NCBI GenBank assembly: GCA_031826515.1
Contig: CP134536.1
Coordinates: 2,486,501 to 2,550,500 of the forward strand
Source of the DNA: Flavobacteriaceae bacterium HL-DH10
GTDB lineage: Bacteria > Bacteroidota > Bacteroidia > Flavobacteriales > Flavobacteriaceae
Direction: 5' to 3'
DNA: 64,000 bases
Positions within the stretch are counted from its first letter, which is position 1. Every line of letters begins with the position of its first letter. Positions 25,000-34,558 of the stretch are shown piece by piece. The notes beneath the pieces are model-generated. The model searched no databases. It was not told where the DNA came from and saw only the letters and a list, made by a program, of their open reading frames with translations. The position numbers were made by a program, and so were the translations under genes.

Positions 25000-25386
25000 T
25001 TAGTTTATAGCAAACTTAGCACTTAGCTTAAATGTAGGAATTATAACTTCAAAGTTTTTGGTAGTAGTAAAGTTTACCATATTATAATGACCTTGCATAG
25101 CGCCAAAAGGAGAAGTAAGTAAGCAACCAGAAGTATACGTGTGAGATTCGCCAGGATTTAAAACAGGTTTTTTACCAATAACACCTTCGCCAGAAACGAC
25201 TTCTACATTGTTTAATGCATCTAGTATTTCCCAATGGCGTGCGTTAAGTTGCACGGAGTCTTTGCTTTGGTTTTCAATAGTTACGGTATATGCAAAGGCG
25301 TATTGTATTTTATAATTTTTATAAAATGAACCTTCGTAGTTTGTTTCTACCGAAATTTTAATACCGCTGGTAACTTGTTGAACCAT
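25000..25386 (-). CDS. apaG: ApaG domain protein (Co2+/Mg2+ efflux protein ApaG)
   Basis: 128 residues, matching the family. The fibronectin-III-like fold is seen in YAFAYTVTIENQSKDSVQL and the conserved phosphate-binding-type loop VVGEGVIGKKPVLNPGE is present as EVVSGEGVIGKKPVLNPGESHTY, followed by SGCLLTSPFGAMQGHY. ApaG is linked to cobalt and magnesium homeostasis and Ap4A levels in enterobacteria, with no known enzymatic activity. It lies downstream of the T9SS plug gene in the same direction, separated by 118 bases. Confidence 0.94.
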   Translation of the reverse strand: MVQQVTSGIKISVETNYEGSFYKNYKIQYAFAYTVTIENQSKDSVQLNARHWEILDALNNVEVVSGEGVIGKKPVLNPGESHTYTSGCLLTSPFGAMQGHYNMVNFTTTKNFEVIIPTFKLSAKFAIN

Positions 25387-25504
25387 TATTAGTTATTAAT
25401 GTAAATAAGTGTTTACAGTTGCTAAAATAATAAATATTAAGTGGTTAGTGTTAAAAAATAGTGTGATTAATGTATAAATTAGTTGAAATGCAAAAACAGA
25501 TAGC

Positions 25505-26755
25505 TTAATTTGAGATATTAACAGAGTTACCTTCTCCTATTCCTATAATTTTATCGTAACGTGCGCCTAAATCTCTGTAATAAATAATGACTTTGTAATT
25601 ATTTTCGGTTTGGTAATAGTTGCCGCTAATGGCACCTTCATCAAAAGTATAATCATTATTTACTACAATATACTTATAATTATAAAATCCTTGTTTTAAT
25701 AGTAGGGTATTTGTAAAAATATTTTCTGCTGCGTTGTAGGTCATCTTTGTGCTCTCATCAATAGCGTAATTATTGAAATTTCCATAAATATGAACGGTTT
25801 TGTCTTTTAAATAATCGCTACCTAATAATGAAAAATGCATCCAAACATAATCGGATTCTATATTTGGGTTATCTGCATCAACATTAGTTATAACATAATT
25901 ACCATTAATGTCTGGGTTGTATGTGTAAGGTTTATTTATTCTTTCAACATTGGTAAATAAATAATTATGATATAAATCTTTTAAATCTATAAACTGAATA
26001 CCTGTATTGGCAGCACGTACATCTTTGTTTTCAAAATATAAATATTCGTTACCTCCCCAAAAACTAGTTTCATTATCGTACTTATAAATAAGTTTATTGC
26101 CAATAGTATAAAGTGGTTTTAGGTTTGAAATAGCAGTATTTAAATTATTGTTTTGAACAATTAAAGCTTTTACTGTTTGTTTGGGATTGTTAAATTGCAT
26201 GCTCTCGGATGATACAATAATATCAACACGTTGTTTTTCTTCAATAAATTCAATATTTCTAGTGCGTTTTATATTAACACCAACATTAACTTTGTCTTCA
26301 TAAATCATGAATTTTCTTGAAAAGACCAATGCATCATCATTATTATAAATGGAAAGCATATAATTTCCAGATACTTTTAGTCTTTTAGTTTGTGCATTTG
26401 GAATGGTTAATTTGTAATGAGAATATATTTGATAGGTGTTGTATGAATTTTCGTAATTTCTAATCCGCTGGTTGTCAAAACCATCTAAAAATTCAGATTT
26501 CATTAAAGCCGAAGGTGTCCAATCATAATTAAAATGATCAATTTTATAGTAGAAATCTGCTTCATCACCATTTAAAGCATCAAATTCAAGAATGACATAC
26601 TCCCCTAATTTTAGAATAGGTAATTGAGTTTCAGGTGTGTTGCCTTTAAAGGTTATCGTTTTTATATAGTCTGGTGGATTTAATTCTTGAATTTGGGAAA
26701 ATCCTAAAAGCGAAAAAAGGAATAGAAAGATAGTATATTTGATGTTTTGTTTCAT
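25505..26755 (-). CDS. Type IX secretion system plug protein (DUF5103)
   Basis: 416 residues with a signal peptide (about 1-20, ending LLGFSQ). The first conserved domain starts with IKTITFKGNTPETQLPIL and FEFDALNGDEADFYYKI-type segments, and the second contains MHFSLLGSDYLKDKTVHIYGNF and NTLLLKQGFYNYKYI. This is the two-domain Plug (formerly DUF5103) that closes the periplasmic-side-open state of the SprA translocon in the outer membrane. It agrees with the T9SS-sorted protein in the same window. No other T9SS core gene is near, as is normal because T9SS genes are scattered. Confidence 0.88.
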   Translation of the reverse strand: MKQNIKYTIFLFLFSLLGFSQIQELNPPDYIKTITFKGNTPETQLPILKLGEYVILEFDALNGDEADFYYKIDHFNYDWTPSALMKSEFLDGFDNQRIRNYENSYNTYQIYSHYKLTIPNAQTKRLKVSGNYMLSIYNNDDALVFSRKFMIYEDKVNVGVNIKRTRNIEFIEEKQRVDIIVSSESMQFNNPKQTVKALIVQNNNLNTAISNLKPLYTIGNKLIYKYDNETSFWGGNEYLYFENKDVRAANTGIQFIDLKDLYHNYLFTNVERINKPYTYNPDINGNYVITNVDADNPNIESDYVWMHFSLLGSDYLKDKTVHIYGNFNNYAIDESTKMTYNAAENIFTNTLLLKQGFYNYKYIVVNNDYTFDEGAISGNYYQTENNYKVIIYYRDLGARYDKIIGIGEGNSVNISN

Positions 26756-26877
26756 TTAATTATGATAATATGATGTAAATATATGCAAATTTTATGCCTT
26801 AATATTATTTGATTATTTAGAATGGGTACAAATAATAAACAACAAAAAACATTTTCTTTTTTTACTGAAGAAATTCG

Positions 26878-26885
26878 TATTTTTG
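26878..26885 (+). promoter_or_regulatory. -7 promoter element of the nqr operon
   Basis: TATTTTTG matches TAnnTTTG and lies 38 bases before the nqrA start. A TTTTTT stretch about 17-20 bases upstream could serve as a poor -33 region. Position in the divergent gap between nqrA and the T9SS plug gene supports the call. Confidence 0.6.
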
Positions 26886-26922
26886 CCCCGATTTTTAGAC
26901 AACTAATTTCAATAAAATAAAT

Positions 26923-28275
26923 ATGTCAAACGACATTCGTATTAAAAAAGGTCTGGACATTAATCTTATAGGCGAAGCTGAAAAAATCGTAGAAAAAGCG
27001 ATTGTTAGTAACTACTGCATTATAAGACCAGAAGATTTTCACGGCGTTATTCCAAAACTTGTTGCAAAAGAGGGTACTTCAGTAGAAGCTGGAGGCACTT
27101 TGTTTTTCGATAAATCTCATGAAGCAGTTAAGTTTTCTTCACCAGTTTCGGGGAAAGTAATAGAAGTACAACGTGGACCAAAAAGACGCATTGATGCTAT
27201 TAAAATTGAAGCAGATAAAACACAATCTTATGTAGATTATGGTGCTTTTAATTTAGAAACAGCAAAACCAGAAGCTATTAAAGCTCATTTGTTAGCTTCG
27301 GGCTGTTGGCCATTTGTTAAACAACGTCCATATGATGTAATTGCAAATCCAGATAAATCGCCAAAAGCGATATTTATTTCTGGTTATGCTAGCGCACCTT
27401 TGGCTGCCGATTTAGATTTTACCTTAAAAGGAAAAGAAGCAGAATTGCAAGCAGCAGTTACAGCTTTAAGTAAACTTACTGAAGGTAAAGTGCATATTTC
27501 GGTTGGTAGTTCTAATTCTCCACTTGCTGGTTTATCAGGAGCAACTATTCATAAAGTCTCAGGACCACATCCTTCAGGTAATGTTGGTACCCTAATTAAT
27601 AAAATTGACCCTATAAATAAAGGTGAAGTTGTTTGGACTGTGAATGCTCAAGACCTAGTTATTATTGGTGAGTTATTACTAACTGGAAAGTTTAATGCAG
27701 AACGTATAATGGCTTTAGTTGGCTCTTCAGTTGAAAAACCAAGATATTTTATTACTAAAATAGGTAGCGAAATAGCGACAATTGTTTATGATAAAGGTAT
27801 TGCTAAAGATGCTAACGATCGCATTATTTCTGGGAATGTATTATCAGGAAAACAAGTAAGACCAGATGGTGTTTTAGATTATTATAGTAATGTAATTTCT
27901 ATCATTCCAGAAGGTGATGATTATGAGTTTTTTGGTTGGACTAAACCTGTTTTTAATAAAGTTTCTACCTCTAGAGCGTTAACCTTTTCGTGGTTAACTC
28001 CTAAAAAGAAATACGATTTAAATACCAATACAAATGGTGAGCATCGTGCTTTTGTTACTACAGGTACCTATGAAGCCGTTTTTCCTTTAGATATTTATCC
28101 AATGCAAATTTTAAAAGCTTGTATGTATAAAGATTTAGATGAAATGGAAGCTTTAGGTATGTACGAAGTAGCACCTGAAGATTTTGCATTAACAGAATTT
28201 GTTTGTGTATCTAAACAACCACATCAAAAAATAATTAGAGAAGGTTTAGACTTAATGCTTAAAGAGATAGGATAA
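26923..28275 (+). CDS. nqrA: Na+-translocating NADH:quinone reductase subunit A
   Basis: 450 residues, the usual length. The N-terminus DIRIKKGLDINLIGEAE is the Rnf/Nqr A hallmark, then RPEDFHGVIPKLVAKEGTSVEAGG forms the biotinyl-lipoyl-like fold that holds no cofactor in this subunit. NqrA is the soluble, cytoplasmic-side subunit near the quinone site of the six-subunit Na+ pump that couples NADH oxidation to sodium export. It begins the operon, with nqrB overlapping its stop by one base. Assignment very sure. Confidence 0.96.
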   Translation: MSNDIRIKKGLDINLIGEAEKIVEKAIVSNYCIIRPEDFHGVIPKLVAKEGTSVEAGGTLFFDKSHEAVKFSSPVSGKVIEVQRGPKRRIDAIKIEADKTQSYVDYGAFNLETAKPEAIKAHLLASGCWPFVKQRPYDVIANPDKSPKAIFISGYASAPLAADLDFTLKGKEAELQAAVTALSKLTEGKVHISVGSSNSPLAGLSGATIHKVSGPHPSGNVGTLINKIDPINKGEVVWTVNAQDLVIIGELLLTGKFNAERIMALVGSSVEKPRYFITKIGSEIATIVYDKGIAKDANDRIISGNVLSGKQVRPDGVLDYYSNVISIIPEGDDYEFFGWTKPVFNKVSTSRALTFSWLTPKKKYDLNTNTNGEHRAFVTTGTYEAVFPLDIYPMQILKACMYKDLDEMEALGMYEVAPEDFALTEFVCVSKQPHQKIIREGLDLMLKEIG

Positions 28276-29501
28276 TGGGTTTAAAAGAAAAATTACATAG
28301 TTTTAAGGAAAAGAATAAAAGCAAAAAGTGGTTGCCAGCATTTTCTGCAATCCACACGTTTTTATACTTACCAAACGAGACCACACATAATGGAACTCAT
28401 ATAAAAGCAGCCGATGATTTAAAGCGTACCATGAATACCGTTATTATGGCAATGGTACCTTGTTTAATTTTCGGAATGTTTAATGCGGGGTATCAGCATA
28501 ATGTTCAGATTGGAGATATTCAAGCAGTAACATCAGGTTTCTTTAGTTCAGAATTTTGGATTATGGATAACTTCTTAATTGGTTTCTGGAAAATATTACC
28601 ATTAGTTATTGTGTCTTATGGAGTAGGTTTAGGAATTGAATTTATATTCGCAATTATAAAACAACACGAAGTAGAGGAAGGGTATTTAGTAACAGGAATG
28701 TTAGTGCCTTTAATTGTACCTGTTGATATTCCATTATGGATGCTTGCTGTTGCAGTAGTGTTTGGAGTTGTTATAGGTAAAGAAGTTTTTGGAGGTACAG
28801 GAATGAATATTTTAAATCCTGCACTTACTATTAGAGCCTTTTTATTCTTTGCATATCCAACGTGGATGTCTGGTGATAAAGTTTGGGTTGAAGGTGCTGT
28901 TGAAAGAACTAACGAAATTGCTGCAGGTGCAAATTTAGATGCTATTTCTGGTGAAACCATTTTAGGTACACTGGCACAAGGAAAAGAGATTGCGTATTCT
29001 GTATCAGATATGTTTTTAGGTTTTATACCTGGTTCTGTTGGAGAAACATCTGCACTTTTAATAGTATTGGGAGGATTGTTTTTAATCTTCACTAAAATTG
29101 GAAGTTGGAGAATCATGTTGTCTTCTGCTCTTGGAGCCTTAGTAATGGGGATAATATTTAATCAAATTGTTGATGCTGGTATAATTTCAGAAGGTAGTAA
29201 GTTTTACGGTTTAATGAGTACTACATTTTGGCATCACTTACTTATTGGTGGTTTTGCTTTTGGTACCGTATTTATGGCAACCGACCCTGTTACGGCATCA
29301 CAAACCAATAAAGGAAAATGGATTTACGGATTTTTAATAGGATTTTTATCGATTTTAATTAGAGTCTTTAATCCTGCATATCCAGAAGGTGTTATGTTAG
29401 CTATTCTCTTAATGAATGTATTTGCACCAACTATCGACCACTATGTGGTTCAAGGAAATGTGAAACAAAGAAAGAAACGTTTAAAAGCAAAAACAGTCTA
29501 A
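28275..29501 (+). CDS. nqrB: Na+-translocating NADH:quinone reductase subunit B
   Basis: 408 residues with about ten membrane helices. It carries FMN covalently on a threonine, and the target motif is visible as DAISGET (residues 222-228), where the common form is SGAT. Helices such as FHHLLIGGFAFGTVFMATDPVTA match the NqrB/RnfD family. It forms the Na+ pathway with NqrE/D. Its stop is followed after two bases by nqrC. The FMN is attached by ApbE, whose gene lies downstream at 34937. Confidence 0.96.
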   Translation: MGLKEKLHSFKEKNKSKKWLPAFSAIHTFLYLPNETTHNGTHIKAADDLKRTMNTVIMAMVPCLIFGMFNAGYQHNVQIGDIQAVTSGFFSSEFWIMDNFLIGFWKILPLVIVSYGVGLGIEFIFAIIKQHEVEEGYLVTGMLVPLIVPVDIPLWMLAVAVVFGVVIGKEVFGGTGMNILNPALTIRAFLFFAYPTWMSGDKVWVEGAVERTNEIAAGANLDAISGETILGTLAQGKEIAYSVSDMFLGFIPGSVGETSALLIVLGGLFLIFTKIGSWRIMLSSALGALVMGIIFNQIVDAGIISEGSKFYGLMSTTFWHHLLIGGFAFGTVFMATDPVTASQTNKGKWIYGFLIGFLSILIRVFNPAYPEGVMLAILLMNVFAPTIDHYVVQGNVKQRKKRLKAKTV

Positions 29502-29503
29502 CG

Positions 29504-30253
29504 ATGGAAAATAGAATAGATAAAAATTCATATACCATATTTTTTGCTATTGCAATGGTATTGATTGTTGGATCATTATTAGCATTTGCAGCATCATCTT
29601 TAAAGCCTACTATAAATGAAAATAAGCGTTTAGAAAAGCAGCAAAATATATTATATGCCATGGGTGTAAATAATAATGATGAGGGTAGCGCTGTCTTTGT
29701 TTCTACAGAAGAAGCACCCGAATTGTTTTCAAAATATATAAAGAAGCAATACGTTATACAAGATGGTAAAGCTACTGAAAATGATCAAGCTTATTTAATT
29801 GATGTTAAAAAGGAACAGGCTAGCGCAAAAGCTGGTAATGTTAGAAAGCTTCCTTTGTTTATAGGAGAAAAAGACGGACAAACATTTTATATCGCACCAA
29901 TAAGAGGAAAAGGACTTTGGGATGCTATTTGGGCTTATGTTGCCTTGGATAAAAACATGGTAGTACAAGGTGCTTATTTTGATCATCAAGGAGAAACACC
30001 TGGTTTAGGAGCAAATATTAAGCAACGTTTCTTTATGGATGATTTTATTGGTGAGCATTTATTAGATGCCTCTGGTAACTTTAAAGGTATAGATGTTGCT
30101 AAAGGAAATGCAGATCCTAAGAATGAAAATAAAACAGATAATGAAGTTGATGCTATTGCAGGAGCTACTATTACAGGTAATGGTGTTACAGCAATGATTA
30201 AAAGCGATTTAAAACTTTATAAATCTTATTTCGATAATTTAAAAAATAATTAA
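29504..30253 (+). CDS. nqrC: Na+-translocating NADH:quinone reductase subunit C
   Basis: 249 residues. One N-terminal membrane helix (about 10-30) anchors a periplasmic domain. The FMN-binding motif is DAIAGATITGNGV (about 216-228), with Thr as the flavin attachment point. GLWDAIWAYVALD and HQGETPGLGANI are the usual NqrC markers. It accepts electrons in the pump chain and needs ApbE for its flavin. Three bases separate it from nqrD. Confidence 0.96.
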   Translation: MENRIDKNSYTIFFAIAMVLIVGSLLAFAASSLKPTINENKRLEKQQNILYAMGVNNNDEGSAVFVSTEEAPELFSKYIKKQYVIQDGKATENDQAYLIDVKKEQASAKAGNVRKLPLFIGEKDGQTFYIAPIRGKGLWDAIWAYVALDKNMVVQGAYFDHQGETPGLGANIKQRFFMDDFIGEHLLDASGNFKGIDVAKGNADPKNENKTDNEVDAIAGATITGNGVTAMIKSDLKLYKSYFDNLKNN

Positions 30254-30256
30254 TTT

Positions 30257-30910
30257 ATGGGACTTTTATCAAAAAAAGACGCCAAGTTAATCACTGACCC
30301 ATTAGCCGATAATAACCCAATTACTATTCAGGTATTAGGTATATGTTCTGCTTTAGCAATTACAGCAGAATTAAAAGCTTCTATAGTAATGGCTATTTCA
30401 GTAATGGCAGTATTAGCTATTGGAAATGTAGTTATTTCTTTAATGCGAAATATTATTCCTTCTAAAATTAGAATCATCGTTCAGTTAGTCGTTGTGGCTG
30501 CCTTGGTAATTATTGTAGATCAGGTTTTAAAAGCTTTTGCTTACGAGTTAAGTAAAACGTTATCTGTATTTGTTGGGCTTATTATTACCAACTGTATTAT
30601 TATGGGACGTTTTGAGGCCTTTGCATTAGCAAACAAACCTTGGAGGTCTTTTCTTGACGGCTTAGGAAATGCAGCTGGTTATGGTTTAATTTTAATCATT
30701 GTTGGTTTCTTTAGAGAATTGTTAGGTTCTGGTACGTTGCTAGGATATCCAGTTTTGGGAAATCCAATTCCAGGAGAGCTAACAGGTTTGTATAAATATG
30801 GTTACGAAAACAACGGGTTCATGTTATTATCACCAATGGCATTGATTGTAGTGGGTATTATTATCTGGGTTCAACGTAGTAAAAATAAAGCATTAGTAGA
30901 AGATAATTAA
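30257..30910 (+). CDS. nqrD: Na+-translocating NADH:quinone reductase subunit D
   Basis: 217 residues, six membrane helices. Family markers include the TDPLADNNPITIQVLGICSALAIT start, then FVGLIITNCIIMGRFEAFA and a late FRELLGSGTLLGYP. NqrD and NqrE are inverted-topology relatives that together hold an intramembrane Fe-S site through conserved Cys residues, seen here as GICSAL and TNCIIM. A 69-base gap follows before nqrE. Confidence 0.96.
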   Translation: MGLLSKKDAKLITDPLADNNPITIQVLGICSALAITAELKASIVMAISVMAVLAIGNVVISLMRNIIPSKIRIIVQLVVVAALVIIVDQVLKAFAYELSKTLSVFVGLIITNCIIMGRFEAFALANKPWRSFLDGLGNAAGYGLILIIVGFFRELLGSGTLLGYPVLGNPIPGELTGLYKYGYENNGFMLLSPMALIVVGIIIWVQRSKNKALVEDN

Positions 30911-30979
30911 ATAGTATGCAGTAAAACAGTATTCGGTAAGTAGCCTATGCTAAAACTGCAAACTTAAGACTTATAAAAA

Positions 30980-31690
30980 ATGGAACATTTAGAATTATTT
31001 TTAAAATCAATATTTATAGATAACATGGTGTTTGCAACATTCTTAGGGATGTGTTCATACCTTGCTGTATCTAAAAAAGTAAATACAGCAGTTGGTCTTG
31101 GAGCAGCAGTTATATTTGTATTGGCAATTACAGTGCCTTTAAACTGGTTGTTAGATCAATATCTTTTACAGCCAGGAGCATTGTCTTGGTTAGGAGAAGA
31201 ATATGCAGATTACGATTTAAGTTTCTTATCATTTATCATGTTTATTGCTACCATTGCAACCATGGTACAATTAGTAGAAATTGTAGTTGAGAAATTTTCA
31301 CCTTCATTATATAATTCACTTGGTATTTTCTTGCCGCTTATCGCTGTAAACTGTGCCATATTAGGTGGGTCATTATTCATGCAATCTCGTGAAATACCTA
31401 CTTTAGGATTAGCAACTGTTTACGGTATTGGTTCAGGTATTGGATGGTTTTTAGCAATTCTTGCAATTGCAGCTATTCGCGAAAAAATCAGATATTCTAA
31501 TGTACCGCCTGCATTAAGAGGCTTAGGAATTACTTTCATCATTACAGGTTTAATGGCGATTGGTTTCATGAGTTTTGGAGGTATGTTAACAGGAGGTGAT
31601 GAAGAAGCTCCTAAAGAAGAAAAGACTGTTAAAGTTGATTCTAAAGAAGAAAAAGAAGTGTTAGCTAACAACATAAAAGTAAATGAATAA
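30980..31690 (+). CDS. nqrE: Na+-translocating NADH:quinone reductase subunit E
   Basis: 236 residues with six membrane helices in the reverse orientation to NqrD. The conserved Cys sites are [11 protein letters not shown] and [13 protein letters not shown]. The C-terminal about 30 residues ([21 protein letters not shown]) form a long acidic and basic tail that is longer than in Vibrio and likely cytoplasmic. Its stop overlaps the start of nqrF by eight bases. Confidence 0.96.
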   Translation: MEHLELFLKSIFIDNMVFATFLGMCSYLAVSKKVNTAVGLGAAVIFVLAITVPLNWLLDQYLLQPGALSWLGEEYADYDLSFLSFIMFIATIATMVQLVEIVVEKFSPSLYNSLGIFLPLIAVNCAILGGSLFMQSREIPTLGLATVYGIGSGIGWFLAILAIAAIREKIRYSNVPPALRGLGITFIITGLMAIGFMSFGGMLTGGDEEAPKEEKTVKVDSKEEKEVLANNIKVNE

Positions 31691-32999
31691 TATGATTTTA
31701 GCCGCAGGTACATTAGGAACAATAACGGTAACCGTAGTCGCGTTTTTAATTATTACGTTATTATTGGTAGTATTACTATTATTTGTAAAGCAAAAATTAT
31801 CACCATCAGGTCCAGTAAAAATTACGATTAATGGTGAACGTGAATTAGAAGTTGCTTCTGGAGGTAGTTTATTATCGACTTTAGGTGCTCAAAAAATATT
31901 TTTACCATCAGCTTGTGGTGGTGGTGGAACATGTATTCAATGTGAATGTCATGTTTTAGAAGGTGGAGGAGAAGCTTTACCAACTGAGACACCTCACTTT
32001 TCAAGAAAAGAATTACAATATGGTGCACGTTTAGCTTGTCAGGTAAAAGTAAAACAAGACATGAATATTACTATTCCGGAAGAAGTTTTCGGAATTAAAA
32101 AATGGGAAGCAACAGTTGTTAGAAATTATAACGTAGCTTCTTTTATTAAGGAGTTTGTTGTAGAAATCCCTGAAGATATGGGTTATAAAGCTGGAGGGTA
32201 TATTCAAATTGAAATTCCTCCATGTGAAGTGAAGTATTCAGATATGGATATCACGGCGCATCCAGAAGAGCACGAAACACCAGATAAGTTTCAAGCTGAA
32301 TGGGATAAGTTTAAATTATGGCCTTTAGTCATGAAAAATACTGAAACAATTGAACGTGCATATTCTATGGCTTCTTTTCCTGCTGAGGGACGAGAAATTA
32401 TGTTAAACGTACGTGTGGCTTGTCCTCCTTTTGATAGAGCCAAAGGTGGCTGGATGGATGTTAATCCAGGGATTGCATCATCTTATATCTTTAACCAAAA
32501 ACCAGGAGATAAAGTAGTTATTTCTGGTCCTTATGGTGAGTTCTTCATTAACGAATCAGATAGCGAAATGCTTTATGTAGGTGGTGGAGCAGGTATGGCA
32601 CCAATGCGTTCTCATTTATATCATTTATTCAAAACTCTAAAAACAGGTCGTAAAGTTACATACTGGTATGGTGGACGTTCTAAGCGTGAGTTATTCTATT
32701 TAGATCATTTCTACCAATTAGAAAATGAGTTTCCTAACTTCAAGTTTTACTTAGCTTTATCTGAGCCATTACCTGAAGATAACTGGAAAGTAAAAGAAAA
32801 TATTGATGCACCAGGAGATGGTTTCGTAGGCTTCATTCATAACTGTGTAATTGATAATTATTTAAGTTTACATGAATCGCCAGAAGACATTGAATTGTAT
32901 TTCTGTGGACCACCATTAATGAACAAAGCAGTTCAAAAAATGGGAGAAGATTTTGGTATCCCAGATGAGCATATTAGATTTGATGACTTTGGAGGATAA
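31683..32999 (+). CDS. nqrF: Na+-translocating NADH:quinone reductase subunit F
   Basis: 438 residues. A single N-terminal membrane helix (about 10-35) is followed by a [2Fe-2S] ferredoxin domain with Cys78, Cys84, Cys87 and Cys119, then a ferredoxin-reductase-like FAD and NADH domain ([11 protein letters not shown] for [19 protein letters not shown] for NAD). It takes electrons from NADH, the entry point of the pump. A start at 31692 (after MNN) is equally possible. A terminator follows within 20 bases of the stop. Confidence 0.96.
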   Translation: MNNMILAAGTLGTITVTVVAFLIITLLLVVLLLFVKQKLSPSGPVKITINGERELEVASGGSLLSTLGAQKIFLPSACGGGGTCIQCECHVLEGGGEALPTETPHFSRKELQYGARLACQVKVKQDMNITIPEEVFGIKKWEATVVRNYNVASFIKEFVVEIPEDMGYKAGGYIQIEIPPCEVKYSDMDITAHPEEHETPDKFQAEWDKFKLWPLVMKNTETIERAYSMASFPAEGREIMLNVRVACPPFDRAKGGWMDVNPGIASSYIFNQKPGDKVVISGPYGEFFINESDSEMLYVGGGAGMAPMRSHLYHLFKTLKTGRKVTYWYGGRSKRELFYLDHFYQLENEFPNFKFYLALSEPLPEDNWKVKENIDAPGDGFVGFIHNCVIDNYLSLHESPEDIELYFCGPPLMNKAVQKMGEDFGIPDEHIRFDDFGG

Positions 33000-33019
33000 T
33001 AACTTCAAATAAAGTATAA

Positions 33020-33048
33020 AAAAAGCCAACAATATTGTTGGCTTTTTT
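33020..33048. terminator. Bidirectional terminator after nqrF and the cytochrome c gene
   Basis: A near-perfect palindrome (AAAAGCCAACAATATTGTTGGCTTTT core) flanked by A and T runs lies between the convergent ends of nqrF (plus) and the cytochrome c gene (minus). The symmetrical flanks suit termination in both directions. Confidence 0.88.
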
Positions 33049-33059
33049 ATGCTTAAATA

Positions 33060-33648
33060 TTACTGAATTTGAGGTGGAATAGGAGCAGGAACTAGATTCT
33101 CTACAGGCTTAAAAGTTTTTAGATAAGCAAAAATAGCTTTTAAGTCATCATCAGTAAAATTTGCATAATGTTGCCAAGGCATTGGAGGTAATAAAGGTCT
33201 GCTTCCTTCAAGACCTTTATATAAACCTTTTTTTATAGCCGTTAAGAACTGTGCTTCGCTCCATGTGCCTAAGCCTGTATCGTCGGGTGTTAAATTTGCG
33301 GCAAAGGATGTGCCCCATGGGCCTGTTGTAGCCGTAAAACCCATTGAAAATAGTATATACGATTGTGCTGTTTTTTCATCGTAAGGTGGTAGTTTTTCAT
33401 CAGCGGGATGACCAGATAATAATCTATCGGGATCTAATTCCATGCCTTTGTCAGTAAATTTTTTAGGTGAATGACAATCATGACATCCATTAGTGTTTAC
33501 CAAATATGCACCTCGTTCTGCAGGATCGACTACAATCGTTTCAACAGGTTCATATTGTTCAAGAGATTTTTTTTTCCTTCTCTTTAGAGTTACATGCGCT
33601 TAATATTACGCAGATAATAGTTCCAGAAATTAAAATGTTTGTTTTCAT
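33060..33648 (-). pseudogene. c-type cytochrome lipoprotein, frameshifted in a poly-A tract
   Basis: The intact frame would be 195 residues. It starts MKTNILISGTIICVILSAC (lipobox LSAC, Cys19), has a linker, then NGCHDCHSPKKF with the haem motif CHDCH, and later SGFHPADEKLPPY-like and PMPWQHYANFTDDDLKAIFAYLKT, the axial Met region of mono-haem cytochrome c. A run of nine A (33567-33575 on this strand's complement) puts the N-terminus out of frame; eight would restore it, and 589 bases minus one is an exact multiple of three. A TTG-started downstream piece (33060-33503) would lack the signal peptide. Probably a sequencing error, otherwise a recent loss. Confidence 0.8.
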
Positions 33649-33735
33649 ATGCTTGATTGGTTTTAAATGACACTTTTGCATAGAAATGAGACGTAATAAA
33701 TGTAATGAATTTTTAATTATCCTTTAAAAGGATAA

Positions 33736-34200
33736 TCAAAATGTTATCACGTCATCTAATTGAAAACGAGGTTTTTCATTTATAAATTCAAAAAGTTTTG
33801 TATAGTCCATAACATTAGAAACGCCATCTAATTCACATAAAAAGGTAACAACTTTTGTAAGCCCATTAAATAAAACATCTTTGTTTGTTGGGTGTTTGGG
33901 TTTACTATTTTTGTAGTGTAGTGGAAGTTGGTAACCACAAGCTTTTAAAAATGTAGCTTCTATTTTTAATAATTCAGAAGGGGAATAGCCGTTAAATTTT
34001 CTACCAAAAGATTCGTTTACTTTACCAATATAATTTAATTCTAAAGCCCCATGATAGTCTGATAAATGTTTCCAACTATCGGTGTTATTTAAGATATTGC
34101 CTACCGCACATTGTTTACAACATTCTGGATGCAATGTATTATTATGAAAGGCAACATATAGTTTTTTTATGGCTTGTTCTAAACGAGTTGACGTTTTCAT
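33736..34200 (-). CDS. Conserved small protein with CCxxC motif, nqr neighbour
   Basis: 154 residues without signal peptide. The conserved core RLEQAIKKLYVAFHNNTLHPECCKQCAVGNI has Cys residues in CC-x2-C and is followed by SWKHLSDYHGALELNYIGKV. Flavobacterial databases tend to label such proteins as Na+-translocating NADH-quinone reductase subunit F, from proximity, but no Fe-S or FAD motif of NqrF is present and I do not accept that name. The cysteine cluster may bind a metal. It lies between the cytochrome gene and a small broken membrane gene. Function unknown. Confidence 0.7.
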   Translation of the reverse strand: MKTSTRLEQAIKKLYVAFHNNTLHPECCKQCAVGNILNNTDSWKHLSDYHGALELNYIGKVNESFGRKFNGYSPSELLKIEATFLKACGYQLPLHYKNSKPKHPTNKDVLFNGLTKVVTFLCELDGVSNVMDYTKLFEFINEKPRFQLDDVITF

Positions 34201-34220
34201 GATTTTTTATTTCTAATTTA

Positions 34221-34450
34221 TTAAAAAAAATAATCATAATCAATTCTTGCATAGAATATTACTGGCAGAATAAATTGGAATAGCCCAATAAGTAAGCCTA
34301 CAGAACTTATCAACATGCTCGTAAATGCAGTAAGAATAAAGGTATTTGCTTTTTTAGAAATTTTCCGAAAGATAAAAATTGAATATTGATAAATACTATA
34401 GATATCAAACCAAGACCAATTATTTTAGAATTAGAATAATGTATTATCAT
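34221..34450 (-). pseudogene. Small two-helix membrane protein, frameshifted in a poly-A tract
   Basis: Two overlapping frames make one protein if a single base is added in a run of six A (34350-34355 on the complement). It then reads 76 residues: MIIHYSNSKIIGLGLISIVF, a helix, GKFLKK, then ANTFILTAFTSMLISSVG and a second helix to IDYDYFF. The total 230 bases plus one is an exact multiple of three. Without correction a 46-residue piece ends at 34310. I do not recognise the family. The remaining bases 34451-34540 hold no gene. Confidence 0.5.
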
Positions 34451-34546
34451 TTATAATAGGTCTAATAAATGATGAGTTTATTGATAGAAATTATTTATTA
34501 ATGATTTTAAAGTTAAACAAAATTTTAATGAAATAGATATAAGTAG

Positions 34547-34554
34547 TAATTTTG
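34547..34554 (+). promoter_or_regulatory. -7 promoter element placing the transcript start at the start codon
   Basis: TAATTTTG matches TAnnTTTG. The next gene's ATG lies only five bases after the last base, where transcription itself should begin in Bacteroidota. This predicts a leaderless or near-leaderless mRNA. Confidence 0.55.
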
Positions 34555-34558
34555 CAAT

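Noticed and set aside
28616-29116. 166-codon open frame on the minus strand within nqrB
   Set aside because: Low-complexity shadow of a conserved gene on the other strand.
33060-33503. Cytochrome c as a 147-residue protein from a TTG start
   Set aside because: It would lack a signal peptide although the haem domain needs export; the upstream lipoprotein signal fits after a one-base correction.
33736-34200. NqrF-like name for the CCxxC protein
   Set aside because: No ferredoxin, FAD or NADH motif; the real nqrF is complete at 31683.
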